Source of the DNA: Chloroflexota bacterium
Lineage (GTDB): Bacteria; Chloroflexota; Anaerolineae; Anaerolineales; Villigracilaceae
Length of the DNA stretch: 64,000 bases
Reading direction: 5' to 3'
Assembly: GCA_013388855.1 (NCBI GenBank)
Contig: JACAEM010000020.1
Span: forward strand, 1-64,000
Numbering within the stretch: position 1 is the stretch's first letter; each line of letters starts with the position of its first letter. Of the stretch, positions 52,437 to 61,274 are shown one piece after another. The translations under genes and the position numbers were made by a program. Below the pieces are notes generated by a model, which was given only the letters and a program-made list of their open reading frames with translations, made no database searches and was not told the origin of the DNA.

Positions 52437-52462
52437 GCCAGCAGACCTCTGCTGGCTTTTTT
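52437..52462 (+). terminator. intrinsic terminator before the fur-type gene
   Basis: A perfect 8-bp stem, GCCAGCAG/CTGCTGGC (52437-52444 and 52449-52456), loop ACCT, followed by TTTTTT. Confidence 0.9.
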
Positions 52463-52527
52463 AATGTAAGAATGGGGACAGCTATGTATACTATAAGTTG
52501 TTGTAAAAACTTGCAATAAGGATATAT

Positions 52528-52950
52528 ATGACCTGTGCTTTGGAATATGCCCCCCAACTCCGCGCCCGCGGGTACAGAATGACCCCTCAGCGCATGGCAA
52601 TCCTGCATGTACTCCGTCATGCGGAGACTCACCTCTCCCCGGCGGAAATCTATAAAAAAGCACGATTGGAAGCGCCGGGTCTTACCGAACCGACAGTGTA
52701 TCGCACCCTTGAATTCCTTGCCGATATTGCTCTGGTGCGCCCCTCCTTTTCCTCCAGCGGTCACCTGACCTACGAGATGGCCGGGAACGATCATCATCAT
52801 ATCGTCTGCCGGGATTGCGGCGGCGAGGTCGAGGTGGAACATACCCTGCTCGAAAGTCTATATCGGCTGTTGGAAACAACCAGCGGCTATCGCAGTATCA
52901 ACAGCCATGTGACTTTTTTCGGAGTGTGCCCGAATTGTCAAGCAAAATAA
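52528..52950 (+). CDS. Fur-family metalloregulator
   Basis: 140 residues. The winged helix has the Fur signature RMTPQRMAILHVL and SPAEIYKKARLE, with LTEPTVYRTLEFL as recognition helix. The metal part has DHHHIVCRDCGG and CPNCQ, two CxxC pairs for structural zinc. AAGGA stands before ATG 52528. It opens the operon with a cobalt/nickel-type transporter (15 bases to cbiM), so it probably responds to that metal, or to zinc as in Zur. An AAGTT/AACTT dyad at 52495-52512 in its promoter is a possible binding site, unproven. Confidence 0.92.
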   Translation: MTCALEYAPQLRARGYRMTPQRMAILHVLRHAETHLSPAEIYKKARLEAPGLTEPTVYRTLEFLADIALVRPSFSSSGHLTYEMAGNDHHHIVCRDCGGEVEVEHTLLESLYRLLETTSGYRSINSHVTFFGVCPNCQAK

Positions 52951-52964
52951 CAAAGGAGAAAACG

Positions 52965-53921
52965 ATGCATTACTCACCTGCCCCTCTTCATATTCCGGAT
53001 GGCTTTTTGAATCTTGTCGTTTCATTAATTTGCTGGGCGATCACTGCGATTACACTCAGCGTGGCAATCGCGCACACCAACAAGTCTCTTGGCGAAAAAC
53101 AGGTCCCGCTGATGGGCATCATGGCGGCGTTCATCTTCGCAGCACAAATGATCAACTTCCCGGTGGCGGGCGGCACCTCCGGACACCTGCTCGGCGGCAC
53201 GCTGGCGGCCATCGCGCTCGGTCCGTGGGCGGGAATGCTGGTGATGACCGCGGTCATCGCCGTGCAGGGATTGCTCTTCCAGGATGGCGGTCTGCTCGTG
53301 ATGGGCGCGAACATTCTGAATATGGGCTTGATCACAGTCGCCATTGGTTATGGACTCTACCGCGCTGTGGCAGGTGGGAGCCGTGTGGTGAAGCTGACCG
53401 TTGCGGGCGTTGCCGCCTGGCTTTCGGTCATGGCGGGTGCGCTGTCCACCTCCCTGCAGATCTGGTTGAGCGGTAACGCCGATTTGCAGGTCATCATCCC
53501 TGCCATGCTGGGTGTACACGCCCTGATCGGCGTGGGCGAGGCGCTGATCACGGTCGCGGCGCTGGGATTCATCCTGCAATCCCGCCCCGATCTGTTGGGG
53601 AAGGGTTCCGCCTCCTCGGAAGGTGGACGCGGCTGGGTGATCGTGGGTGTGGTCATTTCCCTGATCGTTGTCCTGCTATCTCCGCTCGCCTCCGGCGACC
53701 CCGACGGACTGGAGCGCGTGGCGATTGACATGGGCTTCATCGATAGCGGACAGTCCGCGCCTTATGAGGTCATCCCCGATTACACCCTGCCATTCCTCGG
53801 CGAGACACCCGTCTCGACCATTGCTGCAGGCGCCATCGGTGTCCTGGTGGTGCTGGGACTGGCCATACTGGCGGGTCGTTCCCTGCAAAACAAAGCACAG
53901 GTGACAAACCGAAAATCATAA
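52965..53921 (+). CDS. cbiM: energy-coupling cobalt/nickel transporter substrate subunit, CbiM with fused PDGLE domain
   Basis: 318 residues from ATG 52965, set by AAAGGAG. The CbiM/NikM part (1-225) has the metal-capturing start MHYSPAPLHIPDGFLN, then GGTSGHLLGGTLAAIALGPW, and seven or more helices. It continues into a CbiN/NikN-like part with the PDGLE motif (DPDGLERVAIDMGFID) and a final helix, so two subunits are fused. It imports Co2+ or Ni2+ together with the EcfT and ATPase subunits encoded next. The residue differences between nickel and cobalt types cannot settle the metal. Confidence 0.93.
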   Translation: MHYSPAPLHIPDGFLNLVVSLICWAITAITLSVAIAHTNKSLGEKQVPLMGIMAAFIFAAQMINFPVAGGTSGHLLGGTLAAIALGPWAGMLVMTAVIAVQGLLFQDGGLLVMGANILNMGLITVAIGYGLYRAVAGGSRVVKLTVAGVAAWLSVMAGALSTSLQIWLSGNADLQVIIPAMLGVHALIGVGEALITVAALGFILQSRPDLLGKGSASSEGGRGWVIVGVVISLIVVLLSPLASGDPDGLERVAIDMGFIDSGQSAPYEVIPDYTLPFLGETPVSTIAAGAIGVLVVLGLAILAGRSLQNKAQVTNRKS

Positions 53922-53927
53922 CCTCCC

Positions 53928-54719
53928 ATGCACTTCGATGCCTTTGACCGTTACCACGAAACAGAGAGCTTCGTTCATCGTCTCGATCCGCGCGTGAAGG
54001 TCGTGGTGACGGTCGGCTTTATCCTCTCGAACACCCTCCTGCCCGACGGCGCGTGGCTGGCGTTTGGTTTCTCGTGGGTCTTCCTGCTCTTCGCAAATGC
54101 ATTCTCGAATCTTGGTGTTGCGTTCACCCTGAAACGATCATTCGTAGCATTGCCTTTTGCGCTCGTGGCGGTCACAGTTCTTTTTTCCATTCCGGGAAAG
54201 CCGCTTACTGCGTTTCATTTCCTTTTCTGGGACCTGACCATCACCGATATGGGGCTTCTGCGGTTCCTGAGCATCCTTGTCCGTTCGTGGCTGTCGGTGC
54301 AGATGGCGATCCTGCTCGTGGCAACAGCGCGCTTCCCTGATATCATCCACGCGCTCGAGCATCTGCGAGTGCCGTCCATTCTCACCACAATCATCGCGTT
54401 CCTTTATCGCTATCTCTTCGTACTGGCGGACGAAGTCTTTCGCCTGCTCCGGGCGAGGGAATCGCGTTCGGCTGGTGCGCCAGGCATGAGGTCCGGCGGG
54501 AGCGTGGCATGGCGCGCGCGCGTGGCGGGGAACATGGCAGGTCAACTTTTTCTGCGGAGCTACGAACGCAGTGACCGCGTCTACAACGCGATGCTGGCGC
54601 GCGGCTACACAGGTCACATGCAGACGATGAATCCGCATGTGCTCCGGCGCGTCGATTATTCCACAACGGTGTTCGCGTTGATTCTGCTTCTGTTGTTCCA
54701 GATTGTTGGATGGCTATGA
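53928..54719 (+). CDS. cbiQ: energy-coupling factor transmembrane protein (EcfT/CbiQ)
   Basis: 263 residues with five to six helices. The coupling-helix motifs are present: RARESRSAG and, later, RVYNAMLARGYTG, the Ala-Arg-Gly pair typical of EcfT. The start (HFDAFDRYHETESFVHRLDPRVK) is standard for CbiQ. It comes 6 bases after cbiM and overlaps the ATPase gene. It transmits ATPase movement to the substrate subunit. Confidence 0.93.
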   Translation: MHFDAFDRYHETESFVHRLDPRVKVVVTVGFILSNTLLPDGAWLAFGFSWVFLLFANAFSNLGVAFTLKRSFVALPFALVAVTVLFSIPGKPLTAFHFLFWDLTITDMGLLRFLSILVRSWLSVQMAILLVATARFPDIIHALEHLRVPSILTTIIAFLYRYLFVLADEVFRLLRARESRSAGAPGMRSGGSVAWRARVAGNMAGQLFLRSYERSDRVYNAMLARGYTGHMQTMNPHVLRRVDYSTTVFALILLLLFQIVGWL

Positions 54720-55429
54720 CAAACGTTTTACAGGTTCACGATTTATATTTTTCATATCATGACGGACATGAAGCCCTGCGCGGCGTTTCGTTTGCAATGT
54801 GTCCCGGCGACAAGGTGGCGTTGGTGGGACCGAACGGGGCGGGGAAGTCGACTCTGATGCTGCACCTGAATGGGATTTTGACCGGGAAGCGCGGCGATGT
54901 GATCGTGGGAGAGAAACGCCTCTCGCGTGACAATCTGCCTGCCATCCGTGCAATGGTGGGACTCGTGTTCCAAAACCCGGACGACCAACTTTTCTCGCCG
55001 ACGGTGTTCGAGGATGTGGCGTTTGGTCCGCTTCACATGGGCCTGCCAAGGGATGAAGTCGTTGCGCGCGTGGAGTCTGCGCTGCAGGCGGTGAGGATGT
55101 CCGGTTTTCGCGACCGGTTGTCGCATCACCTGAGCGTGGGGGAGAAAAAGCGTATCGCCATCGCCACCGTGCTTTCGATGAGCCCGCAGATCCTAGTGCT
55201 CGATGAACCCTCGGCAGGGCTCGATCCGCGTGCGCGCCGGACGCTCATCAATTTACTGCGTGAATTGCCAATCACGATGCTGGTTTCCACGCACGATATG
55301 AAGCTGGTCGAAGAATTATTTCCCCGCACGATTGTGATGGACGATGGTCGCATTGTCGCGGATGGGAGGACAGAAGATATTCTGGCTGATGAGAAGTTCT
55401 TGAATGAGCATGGGTTGGAGAAGCCATAG
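54710..55429 (+). CDS. cbiO: ECF transporter ATPase (CbiO)
   Basis: 239 residues. Walker A GPNGAGKST, Q-loop VFQNPDDQLFSPTV (ECF ATPase hallmark), signature LSVGEKKRIAIA (LSVGE in place of LSGGQ) and Walker B ILVLDEPSAGLDP, with STHDMKL. The gene overlaps cbiQ by 10 bases; ATG 54716 is an equally good start. It powers the metal uptake. It is the last gene of the fur-cbiMQO operon. Confidence 0.94.
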   Translation: MAMTNVLQVHDLYFSYHDGHEALRGVSFAMCPGDKVALVGPNGAGKSTLMLHLNGILTGKRGDVIVGEKRLSRDNLPAIRAMVGLVFQNPDDQLFSPTVFEDVAFGPLHMGLPRDEVVARVESALQAVRMSGFRDRLSHHLSVGEKKRIAIATVLSMSPQILVLDEPSAGLDPRARRTLINLLRELPITMLVSTHDMKLVEELFPRTIVMDDGRIVADGRTEDILADEKFLNEHGLEKP

Positions 55430-55528
55430 AGGGTCAGGTGTCGTTCATGATGAGCAAACCAAGGGATCAATATCCAGGCTGGCAATAGGCGGGCTTTTTC
55501 GTTGTAACAAACTGTGACAGTCCTTAGT

Positions 55529-55557
55529 TTGCGTTTTGAAAATTGAAGGCTTATACT
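55529..55557 (+). promoter_or_regulatory. promoter candidate of the beta-helix protein
   Basis: TTGCGT (55529-55534), 17 bases, TATACT (55552-55557), 75 bases before the start codon 55633. Confidence 0.4.
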
Positions 55558-55632
55558 AAGGTTTGTCTAGGCGGATTGGCGAAATCAGACAACACGGTGG
55601 AAAGAATATTCATCTTCCCGGAGAGAAATCTC

Positions 55633-58163
55633 ATGTTCACTAAAAACCGAATTGTGCCTGTCATACGTTTCATTCTATCTCTGATCCTGGTGGTTGGAGC
55701 GATGGGGCTTCAATCGGTTAGCCCTGTGATTGCATCCACGTTGACGGTAACGAATACCAATGACAGTGGTGCGGGTTCTCTGCGTCAGGCGATTACCGAT
55801 GCGGTGCCCGGTGATACGATTAACTTCGACGCGGCTTTATCTGGGCGGGTAATTACGTTGTCATCCACATTGGTCATCAATAAGAACCTGACAATCGACG
55901 GCTCCGCTCTGTCGACGCATGTCAGCATTAGTGGGAATGATGAAGTGAGGATCTTCACCATTGAGCCGGGCGTCATGGTTGTGTTGAATGGTCTTATCAT
56001 CCGAAACGGTTATTCTGCAGGATCCTATGGGGGAGGAATCTATAATAGAGGTAATCTGACGGTTCTCAATAGTACATTATTGGAGAATACTGCTGCAGGA
56101 TATGGTTTAGGCGGCGGTATTTTCAGTTTGTCTGGCACTTTGATCGTGGAGAACAGCCTTTTTATTAGGAATACGGCTACGGAAGGCGGCGGGCTCAACA
56201 ACAATAATGGCAACACCGGGAGCCTGTCCAATGTTACATTTTTCGAGAACACAGCTTCCATCGGAGGAGGAGTGAAGAATCATGGAGTGCTGAATCTCTC
56301 AAATGTCACAATATCCCATAACATTGGTTCAGGAGGAGTTGGCGGTTTATACAATGCCGGCACCTTGAATTACAAAAACAGCATCATTGCTAATTCCTTG
56401 GGTCAGGATTGTTACACAGATGATTTCGGGACGATTGGCGTCAATACGAACAATCTGGTGGAAACACCTGCTGCTTCGCCAAACGGTTGTGGTGCCCCAG
56501 CCTGACTGGTAATCCCCAATCGGGACCGCTTGCTTATGGCGGCAGCCTGACTCGAACCATGGCGCTCCTGCCCGGCTCCTCAGCCATTGACGCGGGCGAT
56601 GACGCGAACTGTCCTGCCACCGACCAACGTGGTGTGACGCGTCCGCAGGGAAGCCACTGCGATATGGGAGCGTATGAAAATGAACAGGCGCCTGCAATAT
56701 TTATTACAGATATTCCCAATTATGGCTGGCCTCTGCCTGACCCATACCCCAACGATGCAAATGATGACCCCATGCTCGGATGGGTGAATAATGTTATCCC
56801 GCCTGATGCCTACAAAAACTATTACGTGACTTGTTACATCTATGTGCCAGATTACCCCGGAATCACCGGCGAAAGCGGTTGGTGGGTAAAACCCACTTAT
56901 GGACTCACAAAGACATCGATCAACCCCGATGGGACCTGGAAATGTGATGTCACTACGGGTGGGTATGACGAATATGCCACGAAATACCGGGCCTATCTCT
57001 TCCCCACCACCCTTGCCAACCCGCCGATGTTGCCGCCTGCGGATTGCGAACGACCATCCTGTGTGGAAGTACTGCGCGACGATATTTCCCCTCCCGAAAC
57101 AACCATTACGACTTGTCCTGATGCTTTCACGGTCTTGCATGACGTGAGTTTTGAATTCCACAGCAGTCATACCGGGAATCTGTTCAACTGCATGCTGGAT
57201 GGCGTCGAAAATGCCTGTACCAGCCCGCAAAGTTTTAACAACCTGGAGGTCGGCGAGCATACCTTCTCTGTTTATGCCACGGACAGGGTCGGGAATGTCG
57301 ATCCATCACCGGCTTCCTGCACATGGGAGGTGTATGTTCCCTCGATGGTCTCCTCCATCACCCACATCGACCCAAACCCTGCCAGCGCCGAGACGGTCCG
57401 TTTCATCGTCACCTTTTCGGAAACAGTCACGGGGGTTGACCTCAGTGATTTTGCCCTTACAACCACCGGTGCAGTGGATGCCTGGATTGCAAATGTGAGT
57501 GGGACGGGAACCGCCTACACAGTCACCGTAAAGATCAAGACCGGCAAGGGCACGTTACGCTTGGATGTGGTGGATGACGACAGCATCAAAAACCTGGACA
57601 GTAACCCGCTCGGCGGCGCGGGACTGGGGAACGGCAATTTCGCGGACGGCGAAATGTATTTTATCGACCGTGACCCCTCTCTGCACTCGATGATCCTCGC
57701 GCCTGTTTCCCTCAGGACCCAATCTGGATCGGTTTCCGGTTCACTGCCGACCCTGGGTGTTCTCGAACAAAATGGGACGGAGGACAACCCGGCTGTGTAC
57801 ATCACTTTCCAAACGCCGGGGACGAACTACCTCGGCTACCTGTCCTATCGTCTGCCGGGTACAGTCAAGCTGTCGACGATCGCCTCCCTGAATTTGCAGG
57901 TGAACTTCAAAGGACCCGCCTCCTCCACTCAACTATGGACATGGTCCGTCTATGACTGGACGATGCGGCGATGGGTGAAGTTGGGAGACACGACCGGACT
58001 CAGCGCGGATGTGTGGCAAACGCTAACATTCGGGATTCGGAATCCCGGCCGGGTCATTTCGGTTGTTGGGCGTGAGCTTCGCATCCGCCTGCAATCGAAT
58101 AATCCCGCCGGTGACGCGAAGGTTGATTACATGGTGGTTGATCTCAATTATCGATCCGAATAA
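55633..58163 (+). pseudogene. secreted beta-helix/Ig-like protein, frameshifted
   Basis: ATG 55633 begins a signal peptide (IRFILSLILVVGAMGLQSV). Residues 35-280 are a right-handed parallel beta helix of the choice-of-anchor type (TVTNTNDSGAGSLRQAITDA; repeats such as GGIYNRGNLTVLNSTLLENT). Close to 56486-56505 the frame shifts: one frame ends NGCGAPA, the other continues SLTGNPQSGPL and ALLPGSSAIDAGDDANCPAT, which normally follow in one polypeptide. The second part holds Ig-like segments and a C-terminal beta domain (57690-58163) shared with the next gene. About 843 residues once joined. It may be a surface protein; the function is unknown. Confidence 0.75.
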
Positions 58164-58176
58164 CAGGGATGCCGGG

Positions 58177-58211
58177 AACAGTCCACTTTGCAGGAGGCGG
58201 ACTGTTTTTTT
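58177..58211 (+). terminator. intrinsic terminator after the beta-helix gene
   Basis: AACAGTCC (58177-58184) and GGACTGTT (58199-58206) form an 8-bp stem, then TTTTT. Confidence 0.85.
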
Positions 58212-58328
58212 GGTGAGGGAACGCTCCGTAAATGGAACCAACCGCCCCTGTGGAGGAGACGGGGGTACCAACTAGCGATGGGGTCCATCCCTAAAAGCGG
58301 GTAGAATGACATCCAGATTGGAGAAAGA

Positions 58329-60917
58329 ATGCGCTTTCCCCTTCGCATAACCCAACTAAATCGCTTCCTCCTGTTAGCCGCTGTGATCGCCTCTGGCGTT
58401 GGTTTCATACCGTCGGCTCAGGCGCAGGATCAGAGCCGGGTGGAACTCCGTCAGTTCGACATGCTGGGCGCGGATACCGGCTGGGTGTTGCTCGATCAAA
58501 AAATATTCTGGACGTCCGATGGGGGGCAAGCATGGAAGGATGTGTCTCCGACCCTGCCGTCCGGCGCAGTGGTGCAGGATGTTTATTTCGCTGATTCGGA
58601 GGCGGGCTGGGTGTTGTTCAGCATGCCCGATCCCGCGGGCGGCGCACGCTTCCATCTGGCGCGCACAGCCGACGGCGTAACCTGGTCGACGCGTGCGCTG
58701 CCGCTGTTTACGCCGGGAGAGATCGCCTCGTATGCCGAAAAAGCGGAGATGGGGTGGTTCGACGCGCAAACCGGCTGGATTTCTGTCAAGCAGGCCAGCG
58801 GCTCGAATTTCAGTGTGGGCGCGCTGTTCGTGACGACCGACGGCGCAGACACGTGGAGCCGCTTCGCGCTCCCGGTGGCGGATACCGTTTATTTCAACGA
58901 TCCGCAGACCGGATGGGCGGTCGGTGGACCAACCGGCGACCGCGTATTCCAGACAGACGACGCGGGCGCAAACTGGCAGGAGGTCAGTCCTGCAAAGATC
59001 GAAAACGCTCAGACCACCGCATACGTCCCCACGACCTCCGATGGAGATGGTTTGCTGGTAACAATGAGCGTTGGCGCGGTGAACAGCCTGAACGTGTACC
59101 GACCCGATCCCTCCGGCAGATGGTCACTCTTCGCTCAGGTGACGTTGAATGCCCAGCCCGGACTCATCGGGTTGTCCATCCTCGACCCGCAGAATTTCAC
59201 CGCGACGATCCCCGGCACGGATTCCATCGTGCGCATGGCAGACGGCGAACCAGGTGTGCTCACCAATCAGGACGGGCAGTCTGCCTCTATCGTGACGTTG
59301 GATATGATTTCGCCGGAGACCGGGTGGGCGAAGTCGGTCGAGTCAAGTTGTGCCACTGTTGCTTCGCTGGATGATTCGTCTGGCACTGTCAATTGCTCCT
59401 CCACAACCCGCCTCCTCCGCACCGCAGACGGTGGCGTGACGTGGCAGAGCGTGATGCTTCCATCCGGCGCGTTGAGCGCCTCGCACATCACCACGTTCCG
59501 CACCGACCGCCTGACGACCTTGAATTCCCTGTCCGATCTGGGCAATGCCCAACGGATGGTCGGTCAGGGGTTCGACAAATGCGAAATTCCCACCCTTGGG
59601 CAATTGCAGACATGGGCGGCGAGCAGTCCGTATAAAGCGGTCAATCTCTACATTGGCGGTTCCGCCCGCGCCTGTGATAACCTAGCGCTGACCTCCAATT
59701 ATCTGAACCTGCTGTCTGAGCAGGGCTGGAAGTTCATCCCCACCTGGGTGGGACCGCAGGCGCCTTGCACCAATTATTTCTCGAAGATGAGTTGGGATAG
59801 ACCCACCGCGCGCAGTCAAGGGATCGCCGAGGCAAATCTCGCAGTGGATACCCTCGCGGCGTTGGGGTTAACCTTCCCCGACACGACCGGTTCCGTCGTC
59901 TATTACGACATCGAATATTACGGTTCATCCGATACCGAATGCCGCGGTGCGGTCAAAGCCTTTATGAACGGCTGGGTGTCGCAGCTGCACGCGCGCGGCA
60001 ACCTGGCAGGGGTGTATGCCTCCCCCGCGTGCGACACCGGCTTGAGCGATTTCCAGTCCATTGCCTACGTGCCGGATGTGGTCTGGATCGCCGCCTGGTA
60101 TTACAACGTCGGTTCACCCAACAATACCTACGACCCCACCGCCAGCGTTTGGGACTGGCTCGGCAATTGCATGCCAAACACCGTCTGGGCGGACCATCAG
60201 CGCCTCCGGCAATACGCGGGTCCACACAATGAAACCTGGGGCGGGTTGACCATGAACATCGACAGCAATGTGCTGGATGGTGTGGTGGCGATGTCTTTTC
60301 TGCCGAATCCGCCCCCCTACCTCACGCCGACATCCATTCCGACGCGACCGCGTCCTGTGATGAGATCGGATGCGCTGACTCCCGCCTCGGTGACCACACA
60401 ACTCGGAGTGACGGGCGGCTCCGTTCCAAGCCTGAGCCTGTTCGACCAGACCGGTGTGGAGGACGACCCTGCCGCGTACCTTTCCTTCCAGACGCCTTCC
60501 ACGTATTACCTCGGATACCAATCCTTCTTCCTGCCGGAGGAGACCCAATCGCGGCTGGTCTCGACCATGCTGTTGCAGGTCAATTTCAAGGGACCCGCCT
60601 CCCAAGTGTGGACATGGTCCATCTACGACTGGGGCAAGAACTTGTGGGTTAAGCTGGGCGACTCCATCGGCGCGACCCCGGGGCAATGGAATTCCCTGCT
60701 GTTCCGAATCCGCAGCCCGAAGCGATACATTTCTCCGGGGCGCGAGATCCGCATCCAGTTGAAATCGAACAACGCAAACGGCGACGCAAAGATCGATTAC
60801 GAAGCGCTTCACATCACGTATGTTTCTGTTCCTGCCACACCCGCGCCTGTGACGCCTGTTGCCACCCCGAAGCGACCGGGCATCTTCTCCGCGCCGACTT
60901 CCACGCTAGGACCGTAG
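58329..60917 (+). CDS. secreted propeller/DUF1906 (glycoside-hydrolase-like) protein
   Basis: 862 residues. After the signal peptide ([19 protein letters not shown]), residues 35-400 form a BNR/Ycf48-like propeller with repeated [17 protein letters not shown]-type units. Residues 425-650 resemble DUF1906 (Rv2525c-like, GH25-fold): [37 protein letters not shown] and [10 protein letters not shown]; the acidic pair DIE could be catalytic. A Pro-rich link leads to a C-terminal beta domain (690-830), also found in the preceding gene and ending [11 protein letters not shown], and a Pro/Thr tail. The protein is probably surface-attached and may cut cell-wall or other glycans, which is inference. Confidence 0.8.
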   Translation: MRFPLRITQLNRFLLLAAVIASGVGFIPSAQAQDQSRVELRQFDMLGADTGWVLLDQKIFWTSDGGQAWKDVSPTLPSGAVVQDVYFADSEAGWVLFSMPDPAGGARFHLARTADGVTWSTRALPLFTPGEIASYAEKAEMGWFDAQTGWISVKQASGSNFSVGALFVTTDGADTWSRFALPVADTVYFNDPQTGWAVGGPTGDRVFQTDDAGANWQEVSPAKIENAQTTAYVPTTSDGDGLLVTMSVGAVNSLNVYRPDPSGRWSLFAQVTLNAQPGLIGLSILDPQNFTATIPGTDSIVRMADGEPGVLTNQDGQSASIVTLDMISPETGWAKSVESSCATVASLDDSSGTVNCSSTTRLLRTADGGVTWQSVMLPSGALSASHITTFRTDRLTTLNSLSDLGNAQRMVGQGFDKCEIPTLGQLQTWAASSPYKAVNLYIGGSARACDNLALTSNYLNLLSEQGWKFIPTWVGPQAPCTNYFSKMSWDRPTARSQGIAEANLAVDTLAALGLTFPDTTGSVVYYDIEYYGSSDTECRGAVKAFMNGWVSQLHARGNLAGVYASPACDTGLSDFQSIAYVPDVVWIAAWYYNVGSPNNTYDPTASVWDWLGNCMPNTVWADHQRLRQYAGPHNETWGGLTMNIDSNVLDGVVAMSFLPNPPPYLTPTSIPTRPRPVMRSDALTPASVTTQLGVTGGSVPSLSLFDQTGVEDDPAAYLSFQTPSTYYLGYQSFFLPEETQSRLVSTMLLQVNFKGPASQVWTWSIYDWGKNLWVKLGDSIGATPGQWNSLLFRIRSPKRYISPGREIRIQLKSNNANGDAKIDYEALHITYVSVPATPAPVTPVATPKRPGIFSAPTSTLGP

Positions 60918-61274
60918 GCGCAAGATAAGTCCTGAAACCAGACATCCGAGGCATGACGCTTCGGATGCCTGCTTTAACGGAGTATGTAACAGAGTAGCGA
61001 AAATCCATCAGCGGGATCAGTTGTCTCTGAGGTGGGATGCGAGGTTTTCCTGTTCTCATCCGGGCTTAATCCACTTTGCAGAAATGTTAGCGGCTCTAAG
61101 GGCATCGTAGTAGTACTTTGGTGCCCCAGTACTTTTGTTTTAGCGCGGCTTACAAAAACGTAGGCGATTCTTCTCTTGAAAAACTGTTTTTAAACCGGAT
61201 TGCCATGTAACCTTTTGGGCTGAAAGTCTTCGCCGAAAGAAATTGGATATTTCAGAGGAGAATTGGAGGTCTCA
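60918..61274. other. intergenic region
   Basis: 357 bases. Only a GGAGGT ribosome-binding site at its end (61265-61270) is clear. No hairpin with T-run, promoter of good match, RNA or small gene was seen. Confidence 0.5.

Noticed and set aside
61070-61270. Structured RNA before the propeller gene
   Set aside because: No consistent stem set or T-run was found, only the ribosome-binding site.
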